In this document: positions 7,800 to 14,876 of the stretch, piece by piece
Layout: each line of letters starts with the position of its first letter
Position numbering within the stretch: the stretch's first letter is position 1
Origin: JBLMZW01 sp050259035
GTDB lineage: Bacteria; Bacillota; Syntrophomonadia; Syntrophomonadales; DTU052
DNA length: 28,494 bases
Direction of reading: 5' to 3'
Assembly: GCA_050259035.1 (NCBI GenBank)
Contig: JBLMZW010000048.1
Location: 1-28,494, forward strand
Position numbers and translations under genes: made by a program
Notes under the pieces: model-generated
What the model saw: only the letters and a program-made list of their open reading frames with translations
Databases searched by the model: none
What the model was told of the DNA's origin: nothing

Positions 7800-9197
7800 T
7801 TAATGATAGCGTTTAACCTCGAACCTTTCCATGTTAAACGACTCGCCTTTTCGAATACCGGCCTTCTGACAGGCTATATCCACCTGTTCCTCCGGATCAT
7901 CGATGCCTGGAAGGTCAGGCAACAACACCCCGGTCTTGGAGCCGCTGTGAACGATTACCCCGTAGCGTTTAGGGTCTAATTCTGACATACTGTCGATTTT
8001 TTCAGGTTCACCCAGGACATCCACAGAATAGTCAATTTCATCGAGTTCCTCCTGACTGACCGGAAGGAACCGATAATCCTGGGTGCCGGCACTGATAGCA
8101 TTCTCCAGGATTTCAATCCCCAGGTTGGGACGAACCGGTCGGAGGGTGCCGATGCAGCCCCGCAGCCGGCCATCAATCTTTAACGAGACAAAGGCTGCGG
8201 CCCGCTGGTCCAATTCTTCCGGCAAAGGTTTAGGCAATTCGGCCTTCTGGCCCTTCTCAACATACATTTCAAGGCATTGCCTGGCCCAGCTTACCAGGGA
8301 CGACTCGGCCATGCGGCGGGCTGAACGAGCTTTCTCTTTTTTCCCTGCCAGCGCCTTATATATATCTTCTTTAGCTGCCTCCTCAGGTACGAAACCGGCC
8401 ACCAGATACCCTACTCCCAGGGGTCCCTCGTAAGAATATACCTGGCTGTTAAATTTCCAGCCATTCATAGCTCCCATCAACATAATGATAGAACGGAACC
8501 CGCATTCACCGGCGTTTTCCTTTAATTCTTCCGGTATTTCAAACAGTGGAAGGACCTGTCCCTCCGCTAAAATATCACGAACTCGCTTATCAAAAACCGC
8601 TCCATCCGGATTATAATCATAGGGCCCGTCTTGGGTCAGTCGGTGTGACATATCCCCGGAAGCAATAATCGCTACTTTACGCCCCAGTTGATCCGCGGCC
8701 TTTTGAACCAACATGCCAAACCGGTACAATTTTTCGAGTCCCAGCCAGGCTACGCTTATGGCCAAAATCTTAACCTCTGTTAACCCGGCCTCTTTTAAGT
8801 AATGGAGCGGTACTAAAATCCCGTGATCCAGGTTATAATTCAACCGGTACTTGTCCTGATTCCGGTCAAGCAGAACCAGAGGAATGTTTTCTTCCCCTGC
8901 CATCCCGGATATCTTTATCAGAAGCTCCAGGTCATTATCATAAGAATATTTGATATCTCTCTTTCCGAACCCGCCGAAGTCTCCTTCCAGGTGTTTTTCC
9001 GCTAAAACCGAAACAGCATCTTGAAAGACATTGCCATGGGGTGTAAAAAACACCAGGGTCTCCGGCTGTCGTTTAACTACCTCTGAGGCTAGGTTCCGCA
9101 TGCCCTGCACTGTGGCCTCTACCTGGCTGATTTGCCCGCCTCCGATTGCCGGAATTATTAATGGGGGGTGAGGGGATAGGGCGCCATATACTATCAC
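7800..9197 (-). CDS. amrA: AmmeMemoRadiSam protein: MEMO/LigB-like domain fused to AMMECR1
   Basis: A two-domain protein of about 465 residues. The N-terminal part (about 1-270) is a LigB/MEMO-type fold with His10, His54, Asp182, His185 and Cys232 in positions expected for a metal site. The C-terminal part (about 290-465) is an AMMECR1 domain with the signature LRGCIGT at 345-351. Human MEMO1 and AMMECR1 are separate proteins, while many anaerobic bacteria encode this fusion beside a radical SAM enzyme, as here. Function is unsettled; a metal-dependent redox or modification role is plausible. GTG at 9197 is preferred because AAGGAGG sits seven bases before it and it overlaps the cwlD stop as GTGA. 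The ATG at 9203 lies too close to that site. Confidence 0.92.
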   Translation of the reverse strand: MIVYGALSPHPPLIIPAIGGGQISQVEATVQGMRNLASEVVKRQPETLVFFTPHGNVFQDAVSVLAEKHLEGDFGGFGKRDIKYSYDNDLELLIKISGMAGEENIPLVLLDRNQDKYRLNYNLDHGILVPLHYLKEAGLTEVKILAISVAWLGLEKLYRFGMLVQKAADQLGRKVAIIASGDMSHRLTQDGPYDYNPDGAVFDKRVRDILAEGQVLPLFEIPEELKENAGECGFRSIIMLMGAMNGWKFNSQVYSYEGPLGVGYLVAGFVPEEAAKEDIYKALAGKKEKARSARRMAESSLVSWARQCLEMYVEKGQKAELPKPLPEELDQRAAAFVSLKIDGRLRGCIGTLRPVRPNLGIEILENAISAGTQDYRFLPVSQEELDEIDYSVDVLGEPEKIDSMSELDPKRYGVIVHSGSKTGVLLPDLPGIDDPEEQVDIACQKAGIRKGESFNMERFEVKRYH

Positions 9198-9916
9198 GGC
9201 CATTCCTCCTTGGCATAATGTTTTACTATTCCTGAGAATATAGAATAGGCAACTTTGCTTTGATGCAAATCATCTGATAATAATTTTTCTTCTTCAGGGT
9301 TGGAGAGAAAACCTACTTCAACAGTAACGGAAGGCATTTTGGTCTTTTCAATTACATAAAAAACGCCTTCTTTAGCCTTGCGATTATTATTCCCCAATAT
9401 GCGTACCATTTCACCCTGAATGGCCACTGCAACATCGTGGCTGGTTTTATTATTGGCATAATAGAAGGTCTGAGCCCCATGCCAGCGGGGCGAAGGGTCG
9501 GCATTGGCGTGTACTGAAATAAATAAATCAGCATTCAGACGATGAGCTAAAGCAACCCGCCTTCCCAGGTCCTGTCTCTTTCGTTCTATAAGAGGCCCTT
9601 TGAATCCTTCATCACTTAAATCCTTATCATCGGTTCGAGTCATGACTACCATGGCCCCAGCTTGGCTCAAAAGTTTGGCCAACCTTTTCGCTATAGCCAG
9701 GTCGACGTCTTTTTCAGGAATTTTAGTTTGGCGGCCAATGGTTCCCGGGTCATGGCCCCCGTGTCCCGGGTCAATCACTATGACCCTACCTGCAACACCG
9801 TAAGACAAAACATTAATATCGGGTTCCCTATGGATAAATGTGCTGCCAAATATTAATGCCAATAGAGTAAGTAGTCCCAGGCCTATCCTGACCTGTTTCC
9901 GCGATACCATCCACAT
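9194..9916 (-). CDS. cwlD: N-acetylmuramoyl-L-alanine amidase CwlD, spore-cortex type
   Basis: A 240-residue Amidase_3 protein with an N-terminal membrane helix or signal anchor (about 10-28). Zinc ligands are His52 (DPGHGG), Glu68 and His136 (SVHAN); Glu200 (TVEVGFLSN) is the catalytic base. CwlD strips the peptide from muramic acid so that muramic-delta-lactam forms in the spore cortex, needed for germination. The assignment over other amidases rests on its length (B. subtilis CwlD is 237 residues), the lack of extra binding domains, and position after rpsI as in B. subtilis. AAGGGGG lies nine bases before ATG 9916. It heads the operon with amrA, amrS and the SGNH gene. Confidence 0.88.
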   Translation of the reverse strand: MWMVSRKQVRIGLGLLTLLALIFGSTFIHREPDINVLSYGVAGRVIVIDPGHGGHDPGTIGRQTKIPEKDVDLAIAKRLAKLLSQAGAMVVMTRTDDKDLSDEGFKGPLIERKRQDLGRRVALAHRLNADLFISVHANADPSPRWHGAQTFYYANNKTSHDVAVAIQGEMVRILGNNNRKAKEGVFYVIEKTKMPSVTVEVGFLSNPEEEKLLSDDLHQSKVAYSIFSGIVKHYAKEEWP

Positions 9917-9959
9917 TCGCCCAAGCCCCCTTCCCCAAAACTTAACACCAGGCTCTTAA

Positions 9960-9989
9960 ACTTTATGCATTTAGGGGGGCTTAATAAAA
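9960..9989 (-). promoter_or_regulatory. Possible sigma-E-type promoter upstream of cwlD
   Basis: On the minus strand, TTTTATT (9989-9983), 15 bases, then CATAAAGT (9967-9960) resembles the mother-cell sigma-E consensus, with six of eight matches in the -10 element. cwlD is sporulation-controlled in B. subtilis. The match is moderate and could be chance. Confidence 0.3.
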
Positions 9990-10063
9990 TGGAAAAGGAA
10001 GGTAATATTTAATTAGATATATTTTGTGCGTAAAAAGTACTGAAATTTATTATTGCTACACTT

Positions 10064-10092
10064 TTCACAAAGTTGATCAGATATTGTATAAT
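10064..10092 (+). promoter_or_regulatory. Strong sigma-A promoter of the 60-residue protein gene
   Basis: TTCACA (10064-10069), exactly 17 bases, then a perfect TATAAT (10087-10092). The predicted start is near 10099, giving a leader of about 108 nt in which no known riboswitch was recognised. Confidence 0.75.
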
Positions 10093-10206
10093 GTTTAAAA
10101 CGCAGCTTGATATGCAGACCGAACTCTAGTGTGACTCTGGTGACCCCTTGCGGAATCATATTTCAGTACAGTCTGTTTATAGAAAACGTAAAAAAGAGGT
10201 GTCATT

Positions 10207-10389
10207 ATGGAAGCAGCATTCGAAGCAAGCTATGAACAGACCTTCATGAGCCAGCCGTTGTATTGCAACAAGTTTCAGGTTAGTGCGGAAGAAAAAGATT
10301 TTTACATGAATCAGGTTCCGGCATGGTTCAAAAACTGGCAGACAGAACTCGATAAGATCTACGCTAAGGCTGTAGCCAAAGCGGCTTAA
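10207..10389 (+). CDS. Small orphan protein, 60 residues
   Basis: I do not recognise this protein. It is soluble, with no membrane helix or signal, rich in Ala, Glu, Lys and aromatic residues (four Tyr, five Phe, two Trp), has a single Cys, and ends in a Lys/Ala-rich helix-like tail (DKIYAKAVAKAA). It looks real because every control element fits: a near-consensus promoter, GAGGTG five bases before the ATG, and a 15-base-pair terminator 37 nt after the stop. It runs against all neighbours, between cwlD and rpsI. The strong signals suggest abundant expression. It may or may not be functionally linked to the structured RNA immediately downstream. Confidence 0.72.
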   Translation: MEAAFEASYEQTFMSQPLYCNKFQVSAEEKDFYMNQVPAWFKNWQTELDKIYAKAVAKAA

Positions 10390-10425
10390 TAATTTCAATT
10401 TTACAAGTTTACAAGGGGTATTTTG

Positions 10426-10464
10426 AGAATAACCCGTTCCCCAGAGGAGCGGGTTATTCTTTTT
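10426..10464 (+). terminator. Rho-independent terminator after the 60-residue protein gene
   Basis: A 15-base-pair stem (10426-10440 with 10446-10460, one T-G wobble) and a five-base loop, followed by TTTT. The wobble and the T-tract favour plus-strand use. On the minus strand the run after the stem is interrupted, so termination there would be weaker. Confidence 0.92.
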
Positions 10465-10491
10465 AACATCATTACACGGCTTGCTTATGCT
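10463..10491 (+). promoter_or_regulatory. Possible promoter for the structured RNA
   Basis: TTAACA (10463-10468), 17 bases, TATGCT (10486-10491); five and four matches to the consensus hexamers. The -35 overlaps the T-tract of the preceding terminator. The predicted start, near 10498, lies just before the closing helix of the folded region. Confidence 0.4.
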
Positions 10492-10497
10492 GAAACA

Positions 10498-10936
10498 AAA
10501 TAGCCACTCGCTCCTGGTCTCCTCGCCTGCAACAACCACGGCTTGCTTCGCCACCGGCGGGCAGCCTGCCAACACTACGTCCATGATAGTGGTGGCAGGT
10601 AGTGCAACATCCGGTTGCACTAGCCCGCCGCTCGAAATTGGTCTCAGCTTCGCCTGGTGTTGCAGTGGCTCGTCGAATGTCGCTTCGTCGGCTATTCGTT
10701 CCAGCCTCTCAACCAGCATGGTTTATCCATTTAGGGATGGCATGAAATCCGTCTGTGCGGTGTATGACGAGCCGACGGAACTCCCAGCGAAAATGATGGC
10801 TATGAAGCGGCTGGCGAAACAGGATGTTTCGACACCTTCCGCTCCGCTACGGATGGCGGGTCGGAAGGTTGCCGCATCATACCGAGTTTGAGTTCTGGAG
10901 TTCCAGGCGAGGAATCCCTCCGCACGAAGGATTTTA
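10498..10936 (+). ncRNA. Candidate large structured noncoding RNA, family not recognised
   Basis: About 430 nt, visibly richer in G+C than the flanks, with no convincing gene. Closing helix: 10520-10529 with 10904-10913, ten perfect pairs. Inside it: 10527-10541 with 10653-10665; 10555-10562 with 10623-10630 (eight pairs), which encloses a three-way junction of 10566-10577/10587-10598 (11 of 12 pairs) and 10601-10608/10614-10621 (eight pairs). Next: 10667-10674/10766-10773 (eight pairs) holding a hairpin at 10711-10723; 10784-10788/10810-10814; 10815-10820/10826-10831; and 10834-10847/10856-10869 with one mismatch. TCCGTC (10748-10753) can pair with GACGGA (10774-10779) as a pseudoknot stacked on the eight-pair helix. 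G-U pairs in three helices would be A-C on the other strand, favouring plus. AATCCCT/AAGGATT (10913-10933) then TTTT could end it. It was not identifiable as tmRNA, RNase P, 6S, SRP RNA or a group II intron. Confidence 0.6.
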
Positions 10937-10983
10937 TGCCATTCTCAACTATTGAGGCAATTTCTTTAGGTCAGGCTAAACGC

Positions 10984-11022
10984 TACAAATAAAAAAGAGA
11001 GCGGAATTTCTTCTGCTCTCTT
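10984..11022 (-). terminator. Rho-independent terminator of the ribosomal operon after rpsI
   Basis: AAGAGAGC (10995-11002) pairs with GCTCTCTT (11015-11022). Read on the minus strand, the stem is followed at once by a run of six T and then ATTT. It lies 25 nt after the rpsI stop, so transcription of tuf-to-rpsI probably ends here and cwlD has its own promoter. Confidence 0.92.
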
Positions 11023-11046
11023 CGATGCTCTATATAATGAAAAAAG

Positions 11047-11442
11047 TTAACGTTTTGAGTATTGCGGAGCCTTACGGGCTTTATGCAGACCGTATTTCTT
11101 TCTTTCAGTCATCCGCGGGTCGCGGGTTAAAAACCCTGCCCGGCGAAGCTGTTTCTTAAGATCTGGATTAGCCTTAAGCAGAGAACGGGCTATGCCTAGA
11201 CGCAGAGCTCCGGCCTGTCCGCTTATTCCTCCGCCATGAACCCGGGCTATCACATCAAAACGCCCGTTCATATCTGTTAATTCCAGGGGCTGCATAACTA
11301 CCAGCCTCAGCGTACGGTTCGGAAAATATGTTTCAAAAGTCCGGCTGTTTACCGTTATTTTACCGTCACCAGGTAGAATTCTTACTCTGGCAACCGCGGT
11401 CTTTCTTCTGCCTGTTCCCCAGTACTGAATCTTCGCCGCCAA
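11047..11442 (-). CDS. rpsI: 30S ribosomal protein S9
   Basis: 131 residues, the usual bacterial length. The N-terminal GTGRRKTAVARVR and the basic C-terminal tail ending in SKR are diagnostic; the tail reaches the P-site tRNA in the 30S head. The start is TTG at 11442, after AAGGAGG. It is translated right after rplM (13-nt gap), the conserved L13-S9 pair, and is the last gene before the ribosomal-locus terminator. Confidence 0.98.
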   Translation of the reverse strand: MAAKIQYWGTGRRKTAVARVRILPGDGKITVNSRTFETYFPNRTLRLVVMQPLELTDMNGRFDVIARVHGGGISGQAGALRLGIARSLLKANPDLKKQLRRAGFLTRDPRMTERKKYGLHKARKAPQYSKR

Positions 11443-11455
11443 TGCTCCTGCCTCC

Positions 11456-11887
11456 TTAACCTCTCAATTCCCAAGTTACCGGTTTTTGTGCCTGATGTGG
11501 ATGTTCCGGTCCCCGGTATACTTTTAACTTCTTATACATCAGTTCTCCCAGAGTATTGTGGGGAAGCATACCTCTAACCGCTACTTCAATTGCCTTTTCG
11601 GGGTGCTTTTGCATAAGCGTTTGGTAGCTTACCTCTTTTAACCCTCCGGGATAACCCGTATGGTACCTATATTGTTTCTGTGACAGTTTGTTGCCTGTTA
11701 AAAGAATTTTCTCCGCATTAATTACAATAACAAAATCACCGGCATCCACGTTGGGGGTGAATGTAGGTTTATGTTTGCCCCTTAAAATCGTAGCCACTTC
11801 GGCAGCCAATCTGCCTAGAGCCTTGCCGGAGGCATCTACTACATACCATGTTTTTTCCAGGTCGGGCCTGGCCATATAAGTTTTCAA
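11456..11887 (-). CDS. rplM: 50S ribosomal protein L13
   Basis: 143 residues from TTG at 11887, which has AGGAGGG six bases upstream and begins at the family's normal KTYMARP start. An in-frame start at 11923 would add a non-homologous 12-residue leader. The ATILRGKHKPTFTPNVDAGD segment (about residues 32-51) and LPHNTLG near residue 108 mark L13, an early-assembly protein of the large subunit. It follows truA and is paired with rpsI. Confidence 0.97.
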   Translation of the reverse strand: MKTYMARPDLEKTWYVVDASGKALGRLAAEVATILRGKHKPTFTPNVDAGDFVIVINAEKILLTGNKLSQKQYRYHTGYPGGLKEVSYQTLMQKHPEKAIEVAVRGMLPHNTLGELMYKKLKVYRGPEHPHQAQKPVTWELRG

Positions 11888-11980
11888 AACGTTCCCTCCT
11901 AAATACGTGCCAGCCTGACTCAAGGCATATCAGGCCAATTTTAGTCACTTTTTAATATTACGAAAAAATTACACCCTTTG

Positions 11981-12712
11981 TCAATAGATTACCCGCATGA
12001 GATATAAACCACGGGCTGGAGCTGTGGGGCCACTTAGACCCCGGTTGCCCATTTCCAGGGCGTTTTTAAAACCCTTAAGATCCATTGCGCCGCGACCTAC
12101 CTCAAGTAAAGTCCCGGCAATATTACGCACCATGTGATAAAGAAAACCATCAGCACTAACCTGAATTGAAAGCCAGGGTATGCTTTCCTTTATCGTCAGG
12201 TCGTAAATATTACGTCGGCAATCGGTTATACTACTGCCGCTAGCCATGAAACTGCGGAAGTCATGCTCCCCCTCCAGAAGCCCGGCGGCGGCTTTCATCA
12301 CTTCCACATCCAAAGCCCTAGTATACTGGTGTGCATACTTGCGCCAGAAGGTGTAACCCTCTTCCTGGCGGTAAATGATATAACGGTAAACTTTGGCCCT
12401 GGCTGAAAAACACGGATGAAAATCTGTGCCTACTTCAGCGGCTGTAATAATCCGAATATCATCTGGTAAATACCTTTTCAAAGCCCTGGGCAATTTTCCG
12501 GGAGGTATGCTGGTTCCAGTGTCAAATGATACTACCTGTCCTAGTGCGTGTACCCCCGCGTCGGTTCTACCCGCCCCGGTAACCCTGACATCTTCCCCGG
12601 TAAGCTCCCTTATAGCTTCTTCTAATACCTGGTCGACTGTTCTCAGCCGGGGCTGGCGTTGGAACCCGTGAAAATCGGTGCCGTCGTATTCAACTAATAA
12701 CTTAATTTTCAA
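11981..12712 (-). CDS. truA: tRNA pseudouridine(38-40) synthase TruA
   Basis: About 243 residues; isomerises uridines 38-40 in the anticodon stem of tRNAs. The active-site motif GAGRTDAGVH carries catalytic Asp51, and the N-terminal VEYDGTDFHGFQRQ is typical. TTG at 12712 agrees with homologous N-termini, although its best ribosome site (GGGGTG) is imperfect; TTG at 12739 is the upstream alternative. It lies between rplQ and rplM. In B. subtilis three ECF-transporter genes sit between rplQ and truA; they are missing here. The 93-nt gap to rplM contains no obvious terminator. Confidence 0.93.
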   Translation of the reverse strand: MKIKLLVEYDGTDFHGFQRQPRLRTVDQVLEEAIRELTGEDVRVTGAGRTDAGVHALGQVVSFDTGTSIPPGKLPRALKRYLPDDIRIITAAEVGTDFHPCFSARAKVYRYIIYRQEEGYTFWRKYAHQYTRALDVEVMKAAAGLLEGEHDFRSFMASGSSITDCRRNIYDLTIKESIPWLSIQVSADGFLYHMVRNIAGTLLEVGRGAMDLKGFKNALEMGNRGLSGPTAPARGLYLMRVIY

Positions 12713-12757
12713 ATCCTTAACACCCCGGCAAAATAACAATTACTGCTTTCGCCCTTG

Positions 12758-12787
12758 GTATTAAGCCCCCAATTTTGGGTGTAATAC
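12758..12787 (-). other. Inverted repeat upstream of truA
   Basis: GTATTA (12758-12763) pairs with TAATAC (12782-12787), and inside it CCCAA faces TTGGG. It lies about 45 bases upstream of the truA start, in the rplQ-truA spacer. A leader hairpin or protein-binding dyad are both possible. Confidence 0.4.
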
Positions 12788-12815
12788 AATGCACTGGTAC
12801 TACCCCCAAAGAACA

Positions 12816-12853
12816 AGTGAGGAGGATGTCGAAATAATCCTCCATTCCTCACT
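12816..12853 (-). terminator. Hairpin after rplQ, possible weak terminator
   Basis: A 12-base arm (12816-12827) pairs with 12837-12841 and 12847-12853 around a five-base bulge. On the minus strand the stem is followed by TGTTCTTT, a broken T-run. It lies 28 nt after the rplQ stop and could partly terminate or attenuate readthrough into truA. Confidence 0.5.
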
Positions 12854-12880
12854 GGCCAAAGCATTGGATGAACTCACTAT

Positions 12881-13222
12881 TTATTTGACTAATTCCACTA
12901 TCACCAATGGGGCTCCATCACCTTTACGGAATCCGGCTTTGATCAAACGGGTATACCCCCCCGGACGATCATCATAGCGGGTAGCCAGTTCACTAAATAC
13001 CTTTGATACTACTGTTTCATCCATAAGGTATGAAAGAGCCTGTCTTCTGGCGTGTAAATCTCCCTGTTTGCCCAGGGTTATCATTTTATCAGTCAGCCGT
13101 TTAATCTCCTTACCCCTGGTTTCAGTGGTGGTTATTCTTTCACAAGCCAGGAGAGACGTAACCACGTTTCTCAACATGGCCCGGCGTTGATCACTTCTTC
13201 TTCTGAGCTTCCTGTAACCCAA
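12881..13222 (-). CDS. rplQ: 50S ribosomal protein L17
   Basis: 113 residues, the compact form usual in Firmicutes. It begins with the L17 signature GYRKLRRRSDQRRAMLRN and contains TTETRGKEIKRL. TTG start at 13222, with GGAGG eight bases upstream. It ends the alpha operon, 16 nt after rpoA. A hairpin downstream separates it from truA. Confidence 0.98.
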   Translation of the reverse strand: MGYRKLRRRSDQRRAMLRNVVTSLLACERITTTETRGKEIKRLTDKMITLGKQGDLHARRQALSYLMDETVVSKVFSELATRYDDRPGGYTRLIKAGFRKGDGAPLVIVELVK

Positions 13223-13238
13223 CTCCTGAACCTCCTCA

Positions 13239-14186
13239 CTATTCCTCCGGTTTCTTAAATGACAAACCTAATTCTTGCAGCTTATGCTCGATTTCATCCA
13301 GCGATTTTTGTCCAAGATTTCTGATTTTGCCCATTTCCTCCCGAGTCTTTTCTATTAAGTCTCCAACGGTGTTGATATTTGCGCGTTTCAACCCATTGGA
13401 TGCTCGAACGGATAGTTCCAATTCTTCTATGGACATTTCCAGAACCTTGTCCTTCTTTTCCTCTTCCTTTTCAACCAGTATTTCTACTTCGGAGAAGCTG
13501 TCATCAATCTCTGTAAACAATTTGAGATAATTGATAAGTATCTGCCCGGAAAGGCTGATTGCTTCCTCAGGTGAAATACTGCCGTTAGTCCATACCTCAA
13601 AAATCAGGCGGTCATAGTCGGTAACTCTTCCTACACGGGTATTCTCAACGTAATAGTTTACCTTTTTAATCGGGGTATAGATGGAGTCGATCGGGATTAC
13701 ACCGATAGCGTCATCATTCTTTTTCTTAAGGTCGGCGCTGACATAGCCCCTTCCCTTTTCGACGACCAGTTCCATGAATAACTTACCCTGGTCATTCAAG
13801 GACGCCAGGTGTAGATCCGGGTTTAATACCTCAACTTCCGCATCTTTTTCAATATCCCCTGCGGTTACGTCTTTGGGTCCTTTCTGTTCCAGCCTGATGA
13901 TTTTGGGTTCGTCCCCATCGTACTTCAGAATAACCTGCTTCAGATTAAGGATTATTTCCGTAGTATCCTCGAGAACTCCAGGCATGGTAGAGAACTCGTG
14001 AAGCACTCCATCAATCTTTATAGAACTAATTGCAGAACCTGGCAATGAGGATAAAAGCACCCGGCGCAATGAGTTGCCCAGAGTAGTGCCATAACCTCTT
14101 TCCAGGGGTTCGATTACAAATTTGCCGTAGTAATTGTCGGTACCCCGCTCTATACATTCGATTTTGGGTTTTTCAATCTCAAGCAT
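13239..14186 (-). CDS. rpoA: DNA-directed RNA polymerase subunit alpha
   Basis: 315 residues. Residues 1-230 form the dimerisation domain that nucleates RNA polymerase assembly (YGTTLGNSLRRVLLSSLPG near 33-51). A charged linker (EKEEEKKDK) follows, and residues about 245-310 are the C-terminal domain that contacts UP elements and activators (LELSVRASNGLKRANINTV). ATG at 14186 after GAAGGAG. It sits between rpsD and rplQ, the classical alpha-operon position. Confidence 0.98.
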   Translation of the reverse strand: MLEIEKPKIECIERGTDNYYGKFVIEPLERGYGTTLGNSLRRVLLSSLPGSAISSIKIDGVLHEFSTMPGVLEDTTEIILNLKQVILKYDGDEPKIIRLEQKGPKDVTAGDIEKDAEVEVLNPDLHLASLNDQGKLFMELVVEKGRGYVSADLKKKNDDAIGVIPIDSIYTPIKKVNYYVENTRVGRVTDYDRLIFEVWTNGSISPEEAISLSGQILINYLKLFTEIDDSFSEVEILVEKEEEKKDKVLEMSIEELELSVRASNGLKRANINTVGDLIEKTREEMGKIRNLGQKSLDEIEHKLQELGLSFKKPEE

Positions 14187-14231
14187 TTTTCACACTCCTT
14201 CGGCTGCATAATAAGGATATCCAGCCTACAA

Positions 14232-14861
14232 CTAACGGGAGTATAACTCAACAATAAGGTGCTCGGCGATTGGTGCTTGTATATCCTCACGTTTGGGTAG
14301 GGCTTCTACTCTACCGGTCATATTATCTACACTGACATCCAACCATTCGGGAAACGCCTTGTATGCCGCCTGGGCCTGAATCTCTTTAAACTTGGGCATT
14401 TCTTTGCTCTTCTCTTTAACCTGGATGATATCCCCCACTTTAACCAGCATCGATGGAATAGATGCCTTTTTCCCGTTTATAGTGAAGTGGCCGTGGGTGA
14501 TCAACTGCCTGCCTTCTTTGCGTGACAAAGCAAATCCCATGCGGTAAATGATGCTGTCCAGACGTCTTTCAAGCAAAACCAGAAGGTTTTCACCGGTAAT
14601 ACCTGGCTGACGTTCGGCCTTTTCAAAATAGTTACGGAATTGTTTCTCCATAATCCCGTACATCCGTTTGGCTTTTTGTTTCTCCCTTAATTGCAAACCA
14701 TATTCAGTTGGTTTCTTTCCTCTGGCCTGTCCATGCATTCCAGGGCCATAAGGTTTACGGTCTATTGCACATTTATTGGAATAGCACCGATCACCTTTAA
14801 GGAAAAGCTTTTCGCCTTCTCTTCTGCAGTGGCGACAGACCGAACCTGTATATCTTCCCAC
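14232..14861 (-). CDS. rpsD: 30S ribosomal protein S4, zinc-binding form
   Basis: 209 residues; a primary 16S rRNA binder. Cys9, Cys12, Cys26 and Cys31 form the zinc site of the C+ variant, and the S4 RNA-binding domain covers roughly residues 99-165. GTG start at 14861, with AAGGAGG upstream. The gene lies inside the alpha operon between rpsK and rpoA; in B. subtilis rpsD is detached from this cluster, so this order differs from Bacillus. Confidence 0.98.
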   Translation of the reverse strand: MGRYTGSVCRHCRREGEKLFLKGDRCYSNKCAIDRKPYGPGMHGQARGKKPTEYGLQLREKQKAKRMYGIMEKQFRNYFEKAERQPGITGENLLVLLERRLDSIIYRMGFALSRKEGRQLITHGHFTINGKKASIPSMLVKVGDIIQVKEKSKEMPKFKEIQAQAAYKAFPEWLDVSVDNMTGRVEALPKREDIQAPIAEHLIVELYSR

Positions 14862-14876
14862 TGGATAGATACCTCC

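Noticed and set aside
10177..10719. A 180-codon minus-strand open frame across the structured RNA and the small gene
   Set aside because: The first 75 residues look somewhat protein-like, but it continues through the terminator hairpin and the whole antisense of the 60-residue gene, has a stop just upstream of its start and no ribosome site. A decayed coding remnant cannot be fully excluded.
10481..10891. A 136-codon plus-strand open frame over the structured segment
   Set aside because: No ribosome site, low-complexity Ser/Thr/Ala-rich translation, and it ignores the dense helix pattern; open frames in G+C-rich structured DNA are expected by chance.
10498..10936. tmRNA, RNase P RNA, 6S RNA, SRP RNA or a group II intron
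   Set aside because: No tRNA-like end, no RNase P conserved core, wrong shape for 6S or SRP, and no domain V or GUGYG start. Judged by eye, not by model search.
12789..12977. A 62-codon plus-strand open frame near rplQ
   Set aside because: It overlaps the 3' end of rplQ antisense and the hairpin; no ribosome site or recognisable product.
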